A DNA stretch of 20,673 nt. It comes from a virus. Made by a program: the position numbers and the translations under genes. The DNA lies in IMG/VR virus record IMGVR_UViG_3300020185_000311, positions 1-20,673 of that record; one strand, given 5' to 3'. Of this stretch, positions 1-5,892 are shown piece by piece. How positions within the stretch are numbered: position 1 is the first letter of the stretch; the number at the start of each line of letters is the position of its first letter. A model generated the notes under the pieces. It was not told the origin of the DNA, did not search any database, and saw nothing but the letters and a program-made list of their open reading frames with translations.

Positions 1-135
1 CTTGTAGAAAGTGTGATTGTGATATCGTGAGTGCAAGTCGCAAACCAAATTAAATTCGGCTGGGGAGATGACATCGTTTTTTCCCATTCTAAATTTTGAC
101 CAATCTTCATAATCTATTTTTTTAAAGTTTACCAT
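1..135 (-). CDS. Small hypothetical phage protein, 3' end cut by window edge
   Basis: Forty-five codons are open from an ATG at 135 to the left edge, with no stop inside the window. The start overlaps the end of the preceding small gene in the arrangement ATGGTAA, which is typical of coupled translation in this block. The visible part is polar, with an aromatic and His-rich segment (CDLHSRYHNHTFYK). From memory, Bacteroidota phages often carry a short protein here that continues into a Cys-rich segment, so a metal-binding protein is possible, but that part is outside the window. The function is unknown. Confidence 0.6.
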   Translation of the reverse strand, partial: MVNFKKIDYEDWSKFRMGKNDVISPAEFNLVCDLHSRYHNHTFYK

Positions 136-275
136 CTTTTTATTTTTAAATTGTTAAGCTTTTTCCTGCGCTTATCACAGTTGCATTTAGTGCCTTTAAA
201 AGCGTGATAGGTTTCTACAATATACTTAATGCCGGTATATTTAGTTATGTAGTAAATAATATCTCCTAGTTTCAT
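129..275 (-). CDS. Small CNCDKRR-motif phage protein (48 aa)
   Basis: The reading frame encodes 48 residues and begins MKLGDIIYYITKYTGIK. Near the C-terminus it has the motif KCNCDKRRKKLN. Short proteins with a KLGD start and a C-x-C-D-x-R motif are, from memory, widespread in Bacteroidota phages, where their role is unknown. The start lies 4 bases inside the end of the nuclease-like gene upstream (stop at 272-274) and the end overlaps the next gene, so it is embedded in a tight operon. Two closely spaced cysteines beside a basic stretch could bind metal or nucleic acid, but this is inference. Confidence 0.7.
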   Translation of the reverse strand: MKLGDIIYYITKYTGIKYIVETYHAFKGTKCNCDKRRKKLNNLKIKRW

Positions 276-667
276 ATCTTTAATTTATTAATGTTCCAAA
301 ATTTGCCCAGCTCATTTAGCACAAAGTTAAAGTCTGTATTACCTTTCCTCATGCGCCATTGGCCTTTGTAATAATATTTAAAAACCTTACACTCGTGCAA
401 GTGTATAAGTTTGCTGCTATTATACTGTTCATGCGTTACAAACAATACTATAGCTTTTTTAGTATGCCAGCTATCGCATATTCTTTCTAACACTAATTTT
501 TGCCCAGTAGCCATAGCATTATTAATTCTTTTTATTTCAATTAAAATTAATACCTCATTATCAAACTCTAAAACAGCATCAATATCTGTAGGGTGTATAG
601 GGCCGTTCTGTACTCCGGTAAAATCTACTCCCTGTTTAATTTGTCCGCTGTTTCTTATTAATGTCAT
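272..667 (-). CDS. PD-(D/E)XK-superfamily nuclease-like protein
   Basis: The 131-residue product has the core signature of the PD-(D/E)XK nuclease fold. A PTDIDAVLEF segment around residues 26-35 supplies the acidic residue, and an IEIKR strand around residues 43-47 supplies the E-x-K pair. A GQKLVLERICD helix follows, then a strand ending in VTHEQ. These small nuclease-like proteins are common in Bacteroidota phages, and related folds act as Holliday-junction resolvases or structure-specific nucleases. The ATG at 667 overlaps the sigma-like gene's stop as ATGA, so translation is probably coupled. With the NinG-like protein and SSB in the same cluster, a role in recombination or DNA processing is likely. 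The exact substrate cannot be read from the sequence. Confidence 0.7.
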   Translation of the reverse strand: MTLIRNSGQIKQGVDFTGVQNGPIHPTDIDAVLEFDNEVLILIEIKRINNAMATGQKLVLERICDSWHTKKAIVLFVTHEQYNSSKLIHLHECKVFKYYYKGQWRMRKGNTDFNFVLNELGKFWNINKLKI

Positions 668-1161
668 AGTATTTTTTTAAGTTTATCTTTTACTTTTTTA
701 TATGTAAAATAAAGTGCATAGTATTTAATTTTAGATATCCTAGAAAACTCTGCTATAGATTCTCCATCATTTATTATTTCAAAAACCTTTCTATCATACC
801 AGTACATTTTAGCCAGTTCCTTTTCTACCTTATCGTAAGTTTCCTCATAATTAACATCGCTGTAACCATAATAAGTATCCCCATAATTAGCTATATGCTC
901 ATCTAAATCAATAATTTTTATATTCTTTTGTTTTCTTTTTAAATCAATAAATAACGTTTTAAGCGTTTTAAATATATAATAGTAATTTATTTCATCTTTA
1001 TACATTATATCTAAGCCGCCTTTTTCTAATTGTAACTGTATTTTTATATACATTTCCTGCGTAATATCCTCAGCTATTCTTCTAGTGCAGCCAAACGTGC
1101 AAACTATATCAACCCATGTTTCATGCTTTTTAGCTATTAATATTATTTTATCTTGGACCAT
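664..1161 (-). CDS. Sigma-70-like transcription factor (putative)
   Basis: The 165-residue protein resembles small sigma factors. An AEDITQEMYIKIQ segment (residues about 30-42) matches the core-binding helix of region 2, which typically contains D-x-x-Q-E. A following aromatic, basic stretch (about 60-80: YYYIFKTLKTLFIDLKRKQ) fits the rest of region 2. The C-terminal 50 residues (YDRKVFEIINDGESIAEFSRISKI, then Tyr and Lys-rich) look like a region 4 helix-turn-helix. Proteins of this type are often annotated as sigma-like in Bacteroidota phages. The start shares one base with the helicase stop (TAATG) and the end overlaps the next gene as ATGA. It is a candidate to read the unusual promoter-like elements upstream of the structural genes, but this is inference. 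It could instead be another HTH regulator. Confidence 0.6.
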   Translation of the reverse strand: MVQDKIILIAKKHETWVDIVCTFGCTRRIAEDITQEMYIKIQLQLEKGGLDIMYKDEINYYYIFKTLKTLFIDLKRKQKNIKIIDLDEHIANYGDTYYGYSDVNYEETYDKVEKELAKMYWYDRKVFEIINDGESIAEFSRISKIKYYALYFTYKKVKDKLKKIL

Positions 1162-1997
1162 TACGTTTTTAAAGGGTCATACAAATCATTTACTATTGTA
1201 GGCAGGCCAACTTCATTAACCTCAAAGCTAAACGTATTAAAAGCATAACCCCTGCTCCTTTTACATTTAACCGTTACCCACTCTTTATTTACAGTATTTG
1301 CTTCTAACTCGATATGAGTTTCACATTTTTTTTCTAGAAAACTACCTAAATGTCCTGTCATTTTAGTAGTACCGTAATTGTGATGAATTACGTTAATTAT
1401 ATGACAGTTAAACTTGGCAGACCATTCCATTAGCTTTTGCACTACTGCATTAGATTCCTCTAAACTGTTTACATCACTTACAAGGTCGGCAATTCCATCA
1501 ATAATTACAAGTGAGGGAGTGTTTATTTTCTTTTGTAAGTAGTACTCAATAAACTCTAAACGTGTTTTATATCCTATAGCACGCAGGCCAAAAGTGTGAT
1601 AAATATTAGGGTCTATATCTTTATCCATGTCGTAAACCCTTTTGAATACTTTTTGGCAATGCCATAAGCCCTGCTCAGTATCTATGTGTAATAAGTGGCC
1701 TAATCCCCTGTGGCCTTTTATATTGCCACCATATATATTAGAGCCGCTTAAATAAACAGATGCTAGTAAACTAATAAAAAAGGTTTTTTTTGTTTTAGGG
1801 GGAGCGCTTACACAACTGAGGTTACCGTAAGTGCCGATGGGTATTGGAAAGCTTTTCTCTCCTGTTTGTTGTTTAATTGTCTTTTCGCCTAAGGATAAAG
1901 CTACTGGGGGATACTCTATACTTTGTTTTGTATTTACATAGCAGTCTTCTAAAATAAACTGCATAAGCATATCATGCTCTAATTGTTTTTCTGTCAT
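1161..1997 (-). CDS. RecA-fold AAA ATPase, RepA-like replicative helicase (putative)
   Basis: The 278-residue protein has a RecA-type ATPase core like the AAA_25/RepA helicase group. The Walker A region is SAPPKTKKTFF at residues 64-74, a degenerate loop in which the usual glycine before K-T is lysine. Walker B is LVIIDGIADL at 163-172. A third conserved strand carries NVIHHN at 202-207, with two histidines where such ATPases have a sensor residue. The C-terminal part (VTVKCKRSRGYAF) matches the terminal beta segment of the fold. It probably unwinds or loads at the phage origin, working with the SSB-like protein encoded just upstream. A terminator hairpin lies between the two genes. No primase domain is visible. 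A RadA/Sak4-like recombinase is an alternative. Confidence 0.7.
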   Translation of the reverse strand: MTEKQLEHDMLMQFILEDCYVNTKQSIEYPPVALSLGEKTIKQQTGEKSFPIPIGTYGNLSCVSAPPKTKKTFFISLLASVYLSGSNIYGGNIKGHRGLGHLLHIDTEQGLWHCQKVFKRVYDMDKDIDPNIYHTFGLRAIGYKTRLEFIEYYLQKKINTPSLVIIDGIADLVSDVNSLEESNAVVQKLMEWSAKFNCHIINVIHHNYGTTKMTGHLGSFLEKKCETHIELEANTVNKEWVTVKCKRSRGYAFNTFSFEVNEVGLPTIVNDLYDPLKT

Positions 1998-2008
1998 AGG
2001 TTAGGTAT

Positions 2009-2046
2009 AAAAAAAAAGGGTACGTAAAAATAAACATACCCTTTTA
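2009..2046 (-). terminator. Intrinsic terminator after the SSB-like gene
   Basis: Read on the minus strand, AAAAGGGTATG and CGTACCCTTTT form a stem (with one G:U pair) around an AT-rich loop of about 10 bases, followed by a run of T. It sits in the short gap between the SSB-like stop and the ATPase start, so it should reduce readthrough into the ATPase and sigma genes. Confidence 0.75.
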
Positions 2047-2066
2047 TAAAGTTAAGTAAAAGGCTA

Positions 2067-2402
2067 TTAAAATGGCAAATCAGAGTTTTCAACTACATGA
2101 GCTGATTCTGTGCCTGATATAATATCAAGCTTTTGTTCCTTTTCTGCTAATTTAATTTTTCCGGTATCCCCTACTGCATCTTTAATCCAAACCACCTTTC
2201 CATTACCTAAGTAGGTTAAAGGCTTACCAGCTTCCTTTTCTTCCATTGTACGGCTATCAGTTACAGAAACATTGTTCCCATAACGTGTATCATCGTTAAT
2301 AGATATTGTAAAGTTATACCAAACGTTTCCGTCCTTTCCTTTTACAAATTTTTCTTTTGGCATTTTTGCCACATTAATACTCGCATTAATAATTGCACCC
2401 AT
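2067..2402 (-). CDS. Single-stranded DNA-binding protein-like (DLPF tail)
   Basis: The 111-residue product ends in ENSDLPF, which matches the acidic-hydrophobic C-terminal tip of bacterial SSBs (usually DDDIPF) that recruits partner proteins. The N-terminal 90 residues are beta-rich (INASINVAKMPKEKFVKG, then WYNFTISINDDTRYGNNVSVT) and fit an OB-fold, although the protein is shorter than a classical SSB. It would coat single strands during replication or recombination. The ATPase gene follows after a terminator, and a possible annealing-protein gene precedes it. The leader is AT-rich with no Shine-Dalgarno site. The tip is the strongest evidence; the OB-fold itself is inferred from residue pattern. 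Confidence 0.7.
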   Translation of the reverse strand: MGAIINASINVAKMPKEKFVKGKDGNVWYNFTISINDDTRYGNNVSVTDSRTMEEKEAGKPLTYLGNGKVVWIKDAVGDTGKIKLAEKEQKLDIISGTESAHVVENSDLPF

Positions 2403-2444
2403 AGTTTTTAATTTTTAGTTATTTATAAAGTTAATGATTTTTTT

Positions 2445-2828
2445 TTATTTCTTAAAATTATCCGATTCATCTTCGCCAAAAACTCCAAGTTCATAAAAGC
2501 CGGTAAGCTTTAGTACTGCTCGGCTCATGGCCCTTTTCTCAGCCATTTCTGCAACGTACCAACTGTTACAATTACCATCCTTATAGTTATCGCCTTTAAG
2601 CGCACTTCCAAAGGTTTCAATACTTTTACCTTCCTTAGCTGCATTAGCTTTAAATACTGCAAACTGTGGTTCGCATTTAATTACATCGTAATTTATTTGT
2701 ATTTGCTCTATGGCCTGTATCTTGTCTATTCCCTGCCTAGTTATAATAACGTAGTGCTGGTGTTTAAATACATCATCTTTTGTTAAGTCATATTTTTTAT
2801 ACAACTCTAATAGCTTATCTCTTTTCAT
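2445..2828 (-). CDS. Conserved phage protein, possible recombination or annealing protein
   Basis: The 127-residue product has a conserved C-terminal motif, WYVAEMAEKRAMSRAVLKLTGF (residues about 90-111), after an ETFGSALKGDNY segment. The A-E-x-R-A-x-x-R-A pattern recalls the helix that ends the core of some single-strand annealing proteins (Erf/Rad52-like). The N-terminal half, with HQHYVIITRQGIDKIQAIEQI, would form the first strands and helix. Its position directly upstream of the SSB-like gene and near a NinG-like nuclease supports a recombination role. Homologues known to me are mostly labelled hypothetical, so the assignment is only a suggestion. A short gap with a small upstream gene suggests cotranscription. 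Confidence 0.5.
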   Translation of the reverse strand: MKRDKLLELYKKYDLTKDDVFKHQHYVIITRQGIDKIQAIEQIQINYDVIKCEPQFAVFKANAAKEGKSIETFGSALKGDNYKDGNCNSWYVAEMAEKRAMSRAVLKLTGFYELGVFGEDESDNFKK

Positions 2829-2836
2829 GTTTTATG

Positions 2837-2986
2837 TTATTTTAAATTATTATTATCTGATACTTCTAGCATGGCTTCTAACCACATTACCCTAGCCTGT
2901 AAAGCTTCTACTCTGTATTTATATTCTAGTAATAAAGTATCCTTTGTTTGGTGTGAGTAGTTTGTTCTTACGTTATCTACATCCAT
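2837..2986 (-). CDS. Small helical hypothetical protein (49 aa)
   Basis: A 49-codon frame begins at the ATG at 2986 and ends in TAA. The product is polar, with a helix-forming stretch (LLLEYKYRVEALQARVMWLE) that could make a short coiled coil, and a polar DNNNLK tail. The start overlaps the end of the preceding 52-residue gene (ATGGATGTAG), so the two are probably translated together. It ends 8 bases before the start of the possible annealing-protein gene. The function is unknown. Without these two genes the interval 2829-3267 would be an unexplained gap. Confidence 0.6.
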   Translation of the reverse strand: MDVDNVRTNYSHQTKDTLLLEYKYRVEALQARVMWLEAMLEVSDNNNLK

Positions 2987-3135
2987 TGTAAAGTGTCTAA
3001 GAGTGATTTCTTTTCTTGCAGCTTTTTGTATAAATCCATTTGTGAAAATGCATCGCCAAATAAGGCAGCGTGTTGTAGCTGTAGTTCTAATAACCTAACC
3101 TCAGCCCTTACTTCATCTAATTGTGTTTTTTTCAT
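2977..3135 (-). CDS. Small coiled-coil hypothetical protein (52 aa)
   Basis: A 52-codon frame starts MKKTQLDEVRAEVRLLELQ and stops at TAG. The composition is strongly helical (two amphipathic halves joined by a FGDAFSQMD turn), suggesting a helical hairpin. It is the first gene after the terminator at 3199-3234 and overlaps the next small gene by 10 bases. The leader is A-rich with no Shine-Dalgarno site, as elsewhere in the window. A TATATTAG box about 35 bases before the start is one mismatch from the Bacteroidota -7 box TAnnTTTG, but no good -33 element is seen. The function is unknown. Confidence 0.6.
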   Translation of the reverse strand: MKKTQLDEVRAEVRLLELQLQHAALFGDAFSQMDLYKKLQEKKSLLDTLQWM

Positions 3136-3198
3136 TATTCTATTTTTATGTTCACAGCTAATATATAAACATTTTTGTTAATAAAAAAATGATAGGGC

Positions 3199-3234
3199 AA
3201 AAAAAAAGGCTGTTTATTAAAACAACCCCTTTTA
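3199..3234 (-). terminator. Intrinsic terminator after the NinG-like gene
   Basis: On the minus strand, GGTTGTTT and AAACAGCC form a stem with one G:U pair around a short A/T loop. The outer AAAA and TTTT extend it past a two-G bulge, and a run of nine T follows. It lies about 30 bases beyond the stop of the NinG-like gene. Confidence 0.75.
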
Positions 3235-3267
3235 TTAACATAAAACAGAATACGTAAATATAGTCAA

Positions 3268-3657
3268 TTACATTTTATCTACAAAGTTTTTGTATTTAAT
3301 TATTAATTCTTCTATTTCAAAGTTTGCAAGCTTAACTGTTTGCTGCGCTTTAATATGTAACCTATTTGCTGTACCTTTTCCATACTTACTATCAAGATTA
3401 TTAGCAAAAAGAAACTGCTCTCCTGAGTTCCAAATATTGCATTTTGGGCATTGGACTTGGCAGTTTATTTCATCCCACCTAGTAGAATAATGTTTACGTG
3501 ATTGAAAATGTCCGTTTTGTAACGCCTTCCATTCATCAACCTTGCCGCATGTAAAGCACGTGGCCATTCCTTCTATTGCGTTTTTTCTTCTTATATATTG
3601 ACTAAATATAGTATCAAGCTTCTTTACAAGCTTGCTTCTTGTAAGTTTTTTTGGCAT
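3268..3657 (-). CDS. ninG: NinG-like recombination protein (HNH/zinc-binding nuclease type)
   Basis: The 129-residue product matches the phage lambda NinG (Rap-like) family. A CFTCGK knuckle (C34, C37) is followed by LQNGHFQSRKHYSTRWDEINC (H50, C66), then QVQCPKCNIW (C70, C73, N74). The Cys residues would bind zinc and the GH...N pattern gives the HNH-like centre. NinG proteins act on branched recombination intermediates. A basic N-terminus (MPKKLTRSKLVKKLD) suits DNA binding. The gene starts immediately after the stop of the upstream 79-residue gene, and a strong terminator follows it. It is shorter than lambda NinG, as is usual in Bacteroidota phages. Confidence is good for the family and lower for the precise activity. 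Confidence 0.8.
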   Translation of the reverse strand: MPKKLTRSKLVKKLDTIFSQYIRRKNAIEGMATCFTCGKVDEWKALQNGHFQSRKHYSTRWDEINCQVQCPKCNIWNSGEQFLFANNLDSKYGKGTANRLHIKAQQTVKLANFEIEELIIKYKNFVDKM

Positions 3658-3897
3658 TTAATTATCTTGGTGCTGTAAAAAATTGTTACCTAAAGCCTTA
3701 TCAATTTTCTTTATGGTTTTATATATATACCTGCTATTTTTCTTAACAGTTTCTTTTTCAATCTCTGTGCTATCTTTTCCTAAATTGGTATATTGGCATG
3801 CATCTATTTCGAGTAACCTATCAATTTTATCTTTTGTAGTAATGCTGGTAAAATTGTATATTTTATCTACTTTTGCCTGTGAGTATTCTTTCCGCAT
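3658..3897 (-). CDS. Small basic hypothetical phage protein (79 aa)
   Basis: The 79-residue product has a conserved-looking core, LLEIDACQYTNLGKDSTEIE, and a Lys-rich helix (VKKNSRYIYKTIKKIDKAL) before a polar QHQDN tail. From memory, similar proteins are found beside NinG-like genes in Bacteroidota phages, with no known function. The stop is directly followed by the NinG-like ATG, so the two form one translational unit. It is the first gene after the long AT-rich spacer and is therefore the likely promoter-proximal gene of this block. Confidence 0.7.
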   Translation of the reverse strand: MRKEYSQAKVDKIYNFTSITTKDKIDRLLEIDACQYTNLGKDSTEIEKETVKKNSRYIYKTIKKIDKALGNNFLQHQDN

Positions 3898-3972
3898 TTT
3901 CTAAAATACAAAAAAAAAATTAGGTATATACAGAAAAAAGTAATAAATTTAGAATTTTTATATATTAGTATA

Positions 3973-4000
3973 ATAAACTATTTATAATTAATTAGTACAA
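3973..4000 (-). promoter_or_regulatory. Weak candidate promoter for the DNA metabolism block
   Basis: The 136-base spacer 3898-4033 has no gene and is extremely AT-rich. Within it the minus strand reads TTTTG, then 17 bases after TTG comes TAGTTTAT, a partial match to the Bacteroidota -33 (TTG) and -7 (TAnnTTTG) boxes. A TAAATTTA box further downstream is an alternative. In such AT-rich DNA chance matches are frequent, so only the position supports it. Confidence 0.3.
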
Positions 4001-4033
4001 AATATAGTATTTATAAAAGTAATGCGGTTGGGA

Positions 4034-4468
4034 TTATTTCCCTATTGCTTTAAACTTCTCAGCACCTCTAGAACCAAAGTAGGCTACATATACTGTAATA
4101 AGTAGAGATTTAAGTAGGGATATCCATTCGCTGTTTACACCAAATTCAATATTTAAAGAATCTAGTAATACTAAAAATATCATAGATACGGTTAAGAATA
4201 TTAAAGTAAGTGGCCTAGTGTTTTTAGATAACCAGCTATCAGATTTCATGTCAGATTCCCACCTTTTAGAAATTTCTTGCATTTCTGCAATATCTATATC
4301 TAATAGCTTTAAAGCCATTTCTTTATCAGCAGGTGTAAGTTTACTATCTTTACTAATTAAGTTTCTTAAAACGCCTAAATAACCGCTATCAGGTAATGCT
4401 TCTCCTAATTTAGAGCCTGCTTTAATTAAAAACTTACCAACCCTAGTTTCTGAAAATTTCTTTTTCAT
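4034..4468 (-). CDS. Holin, GTA-type 3TM-holin family (putative)
   Basis: The 144-residue product matches the general layout of the GTA_holin_3TM family. A soluble N-terminal half has an amphipathic segment (KFLIKAGSKLGEALPDSG). An acidic helix ends in RWESDMKSDSWLSKNTRPL (residues about 69-87), the family's most recognisable stretch. Two clear membrane segments follow (about 88-107, LTLIFLTVSMIFLVLLDSL, and about 118-134). The tail GSRGAEKFKAIGK is basic. It would permeabilise the inner membrane so that the endolysin reaches the wall. It is the last gene of the lysis cassette, and its ATG overlaps the preceding 26-residue gene as ATGA. Confidence 0.7.
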   Translation of the reverse strand: MKKKFSETRVGKFLIKAGSKLGEALPDSGYLGVLRNLISKDSKLTPADKEMALKLLDIDIAEMQEISKRWESDMKSDSWLSKNTRPLTLIFLTVSMIFLVLLDSLNIEFGVNSEWISLLKSLLITVYVAYFGSRGAEKFKAIGK

Positions 4469-4545
4469 TTTTTATTATGTTTATATGCAAAATATAAAAT
4501 TATAGTTATTGCAATACATACTGGGCATGGGTGTAATAAAGTCAT
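4465..4545 (-). CDS. Membrane micropeptide with CPVC motif (26 aa)
   Basis: A 26-codon frame starts MTLLHPCPVCIAITIILY and ends in a short basic HNKK tail. It is almost entirely one membrane segment, preceded by a C-x-x-C pair. The stop overlaps the holin start as ATGA, and the ATG lies 3 bases after the stop of the 49-residue membrane gene. The exact fit between two other lysis genes and the membrane-like composition argue that it is translated. It may adjust holin timing or help cross the envelope. The CPVC pair could be redox-active or bind metal. No function is known to me. Confidence 0.6.
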   Translation of the reverse strand: MTLLHPCPVCIAITIILYFAYKHNKK

Positions 4546-4547
4546 AG

Positions 4548-4697
4548 TTATTTTTTCTTATTCAGTAAATACCATTTTTGAACTGTATATCCGATAGTAA
4601 CGGTTAGCAGTACTATTTTTAATATTATATCGATATCAGTCATCGTGATAGTAAAGGTGCTTGCATTTATTAGTATTGTATTGTAGTCGTATTTCAT
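4548..4697 (-). CDS. Small single-span membrane protein of the lysis cassette (49 aa)
   Basis: A 49-codon frame starts MKYDYNTILINASTFTIT and contains one strongly hydrophobic segment (DIILKIVLLTVTIGYTV, residues about 23-39) followed by a basic QKWYLLNKKK end. The start overlaps the stop of the upstream 154-residue gene as ATGA, so coupled translation is expected. An internal ATG at residue 20 would give a 30-residue form that keeps the membrane span, an arrangement reminiscent of dual-start holin/antiholin genes, but this is speculative. Its position between the endolysin and holin genes points to a lysis role. Confidence 0.65.
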   Translation of the reverse strand: MKYDYNTILINASTFTITMTDIDIILKIVLLTVTIGYTVQKWYLLNKKK

Positions 4698-5158
4698 TTC
4701 TTATCTATTTGTTCTAGTTTTTTACTAGCCCAGTTAATTCCGCTAGTTCCTCCCCAGCCTAACCATGCAACATATCCTTTATCTTTCCAAGGGGTGTCCT
4801 CAAACTCCGAATTTACCTCTGCATTTTTTTTGTGTCTTTGAAAAGCACTCATTCTAGCAATCGTTTCTCGACTTATCTTTTCTCTTTTTGCTAACTGGTT
4901 TGCCCTTACCCAGCCTATACGTGTCATTCCTTTTACCTCATCGCCATACTTATCACGCCACCTAAGGGCCTTTTTAGCGTTATTGCTGGCACTTTTTGGA
5001 TAATCGTTATAAGTCTCTAGGTTAATCATTTTACCCTGAAAAGAGCGGTAACAAATAGCTATAGCCTGCGACTTATCATGGTACTGCATCATCTGCGGTA
5101 CACACCTCATCATGTAGTCGCTTTGTTTTTCTCCGCTTTTTTTGTTAGGTATTGGCAT
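4694..5158 (-). CDS. Conserved phage protein with YPxSASNNAKKAL domain (154 aa)
   Basis: The product has two parts. Residues 1-45 (SGEKQSDYMMRCVPQMMQ, then KSQAIAICYRSF) resemble a short element often found near phage head protease proteins. Residues 52-150 carry YPKSASNNAKKALRWRDKYG, then RIGWVRANQLAKREKISRET and a C-terminal GYVAWLGWGGTSGINWA. From memory this second domain recurs in many phage structural and protease-fused proteins, with no established role. Here it lies between endolysin and membrane-protein genes in the lysis cassette, with a 3-base gap upstream and an ATGA overlap downstream. It may be a virion or host-interaction protein rather than a lysis protein. I do not assign a function. 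Confidence 0.65.
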   Translation of the reverse strand: MPIPNKKSGEKQSDYMMRCVPQMMQYHDKSQAIAICYRSFQGKMINLETYNDYPKSASNNAKKALRWRDKYGDEVKGMTRIGWVRANQLAKREKISRETIARMSAFQRHKKNAEVNSEFEDTPWKDKGYVAWLGWGGTSGINWASKKLEQIDKK

Positions 5159-5161
5159 AAC

Positions 5162-5635
5162 TTAACAGGTTTTACAATTTTTATCTTCTGGCCAAGTTAT
5201 AAACCTGCCTTTTCTTTGGCATATTAAAACCCTTTTTCTATTAGCTTTTTTACTTACATAAGAAACATGTATCCACTTTGGATTTTCTAATCCAAATTCC
5301 CAAATTAATTGGTCAAAATCTAAATTATCTTTTATATAATAAAATATTTCAGAGTTTGTTTTTTTACCCATAGTAGTAATATCTATGGCGTTGCCGGTTA
5401 AATGCTGTGATTTATATGCGCCCTTTATTTCTGTATTTAAAGCTTCAGACCTGTAAAAACTATTAACACGTATAGGTCCACCCACCCACTCACGCAAAGG
5501 CTCAAATAACTTTTCTGCTATTAGCTCCATGTTTTTTACATGCTCTGCTTTAGGCTTATTAGTTATTTTTTTGCGTTTTGCTGTTTCTGAGTAAGTAGCT
5601 TCTTTATACGATATGTTTTTACTTATTTTCTTCAT
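5162..5635 (-). CDS. Endolysin, M15-family peptidase
   Basis: The 157-residue product matches the M15_3 peptidase group used as phage endolysin. The zinc motif is SQHLTGNAID (H78, D85), and the third ligand is in WIHVSY (H123). Typical flanks are present: PIRVNSFYRSEALN before the motif and DFDQLIWEFG after it. There is no signal peptide and no separate wall-binding domain, so it depends on a holin for release. The enzyme would cut peptide stems of peptidoglycan (L-Ala-D-Glu or D-Ala bonds; the exact bond cannot be read). It overlaps the end of the 79-residue coiled-coil gene by 17 bases and leads the lysis cassette. Confidence 0.88.
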   Translation of the reverse strand: MKKISKNISYKEATYSETAKRKKITNKPKAEHVKNMELIAEKLFEPLREWVGGPIRVNSFYRSEALNTEIKGAYKSQHLTGNAIDITTMGKKTNSEIFYYIKDNLDFDQLIWEFGLENPKWIHVSYVSKKANRKRVLICQRKGRFITWPEDKNCKTC

Positions 5636-5858
5636 CTTTTATAATTTCATAAGAACCATCCTTTAAATCAATATTAATTTTTCCGTATGATTCTTCTAGT
5701 TCAGTTTTTGATTTTTGTTGCTCAACCATAAGCTCTGCGTACATGTGATTTAAACTGTGGATTTGAGTTTGTAGTAATCCCAAGTCGTGCAAAATTGCTC
5801 CTTTTTTTTGCTCTTGTTCTTGTAAAACTTTTAATTCTGATTCTTTAATTTTTGACAT
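5619..5858 (-). CDS. Small coiled-coil phage protein (79 aa)
   Basis: The 79-residue product is almost wholly helical up to residue 60 (LKVLQEQEQKKGAILHDLG and a following heptad-like stretch to KTELEESYG) and ends in a short acidic segment (INIDLKDGSYEIIKDEE). This is a common small protein in Bacteroidota phages, with unknown role. It follows the tail fibre gene and overlaps the endolysin, and it is the first gene behind a promoter-like TATATTTG box. It might be a tail fibre assembly or lysis-control factor, which is a guess from position. Confidence 0.65.
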   Translation of the reverse strand: MSKIKESELKVLQEQEQKKGAILHDLGLLQTQIHSLNHMYAELMVEQQKSKTELEESYGKINIDLKDGSYEIIKDEENK

Positions 5859-5884
5859 TTTATTATATTTTTTAAGTTATAAAA

Positions 5885-5892
5885 CAAATATA
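5885..5892 (-). promoter_or_regulatory. Candidate Bacteroidota -7 box upstream of the lysis cassette
   Basis: The minus strand reads TATATTTG, a perfect match to the Bacteroidota -7 consensus TAnnTTTG, just past the tail fibre stop and about 27 bases before the start of the coiled-coil gene. No convincing -33 TTG is visible at the usual distance, so this is a partial promoter match. It would let the host sigma factor transcribe the lysis genes separately. Confidence 0.4.

Noticed and set aside
4023-4042. GGGA...TCCC hairpin overlapping the holin stop codon, considered as a terminator
   Set aside because: The stem is only 4 base pairs and no T-run follows on the minus strand.
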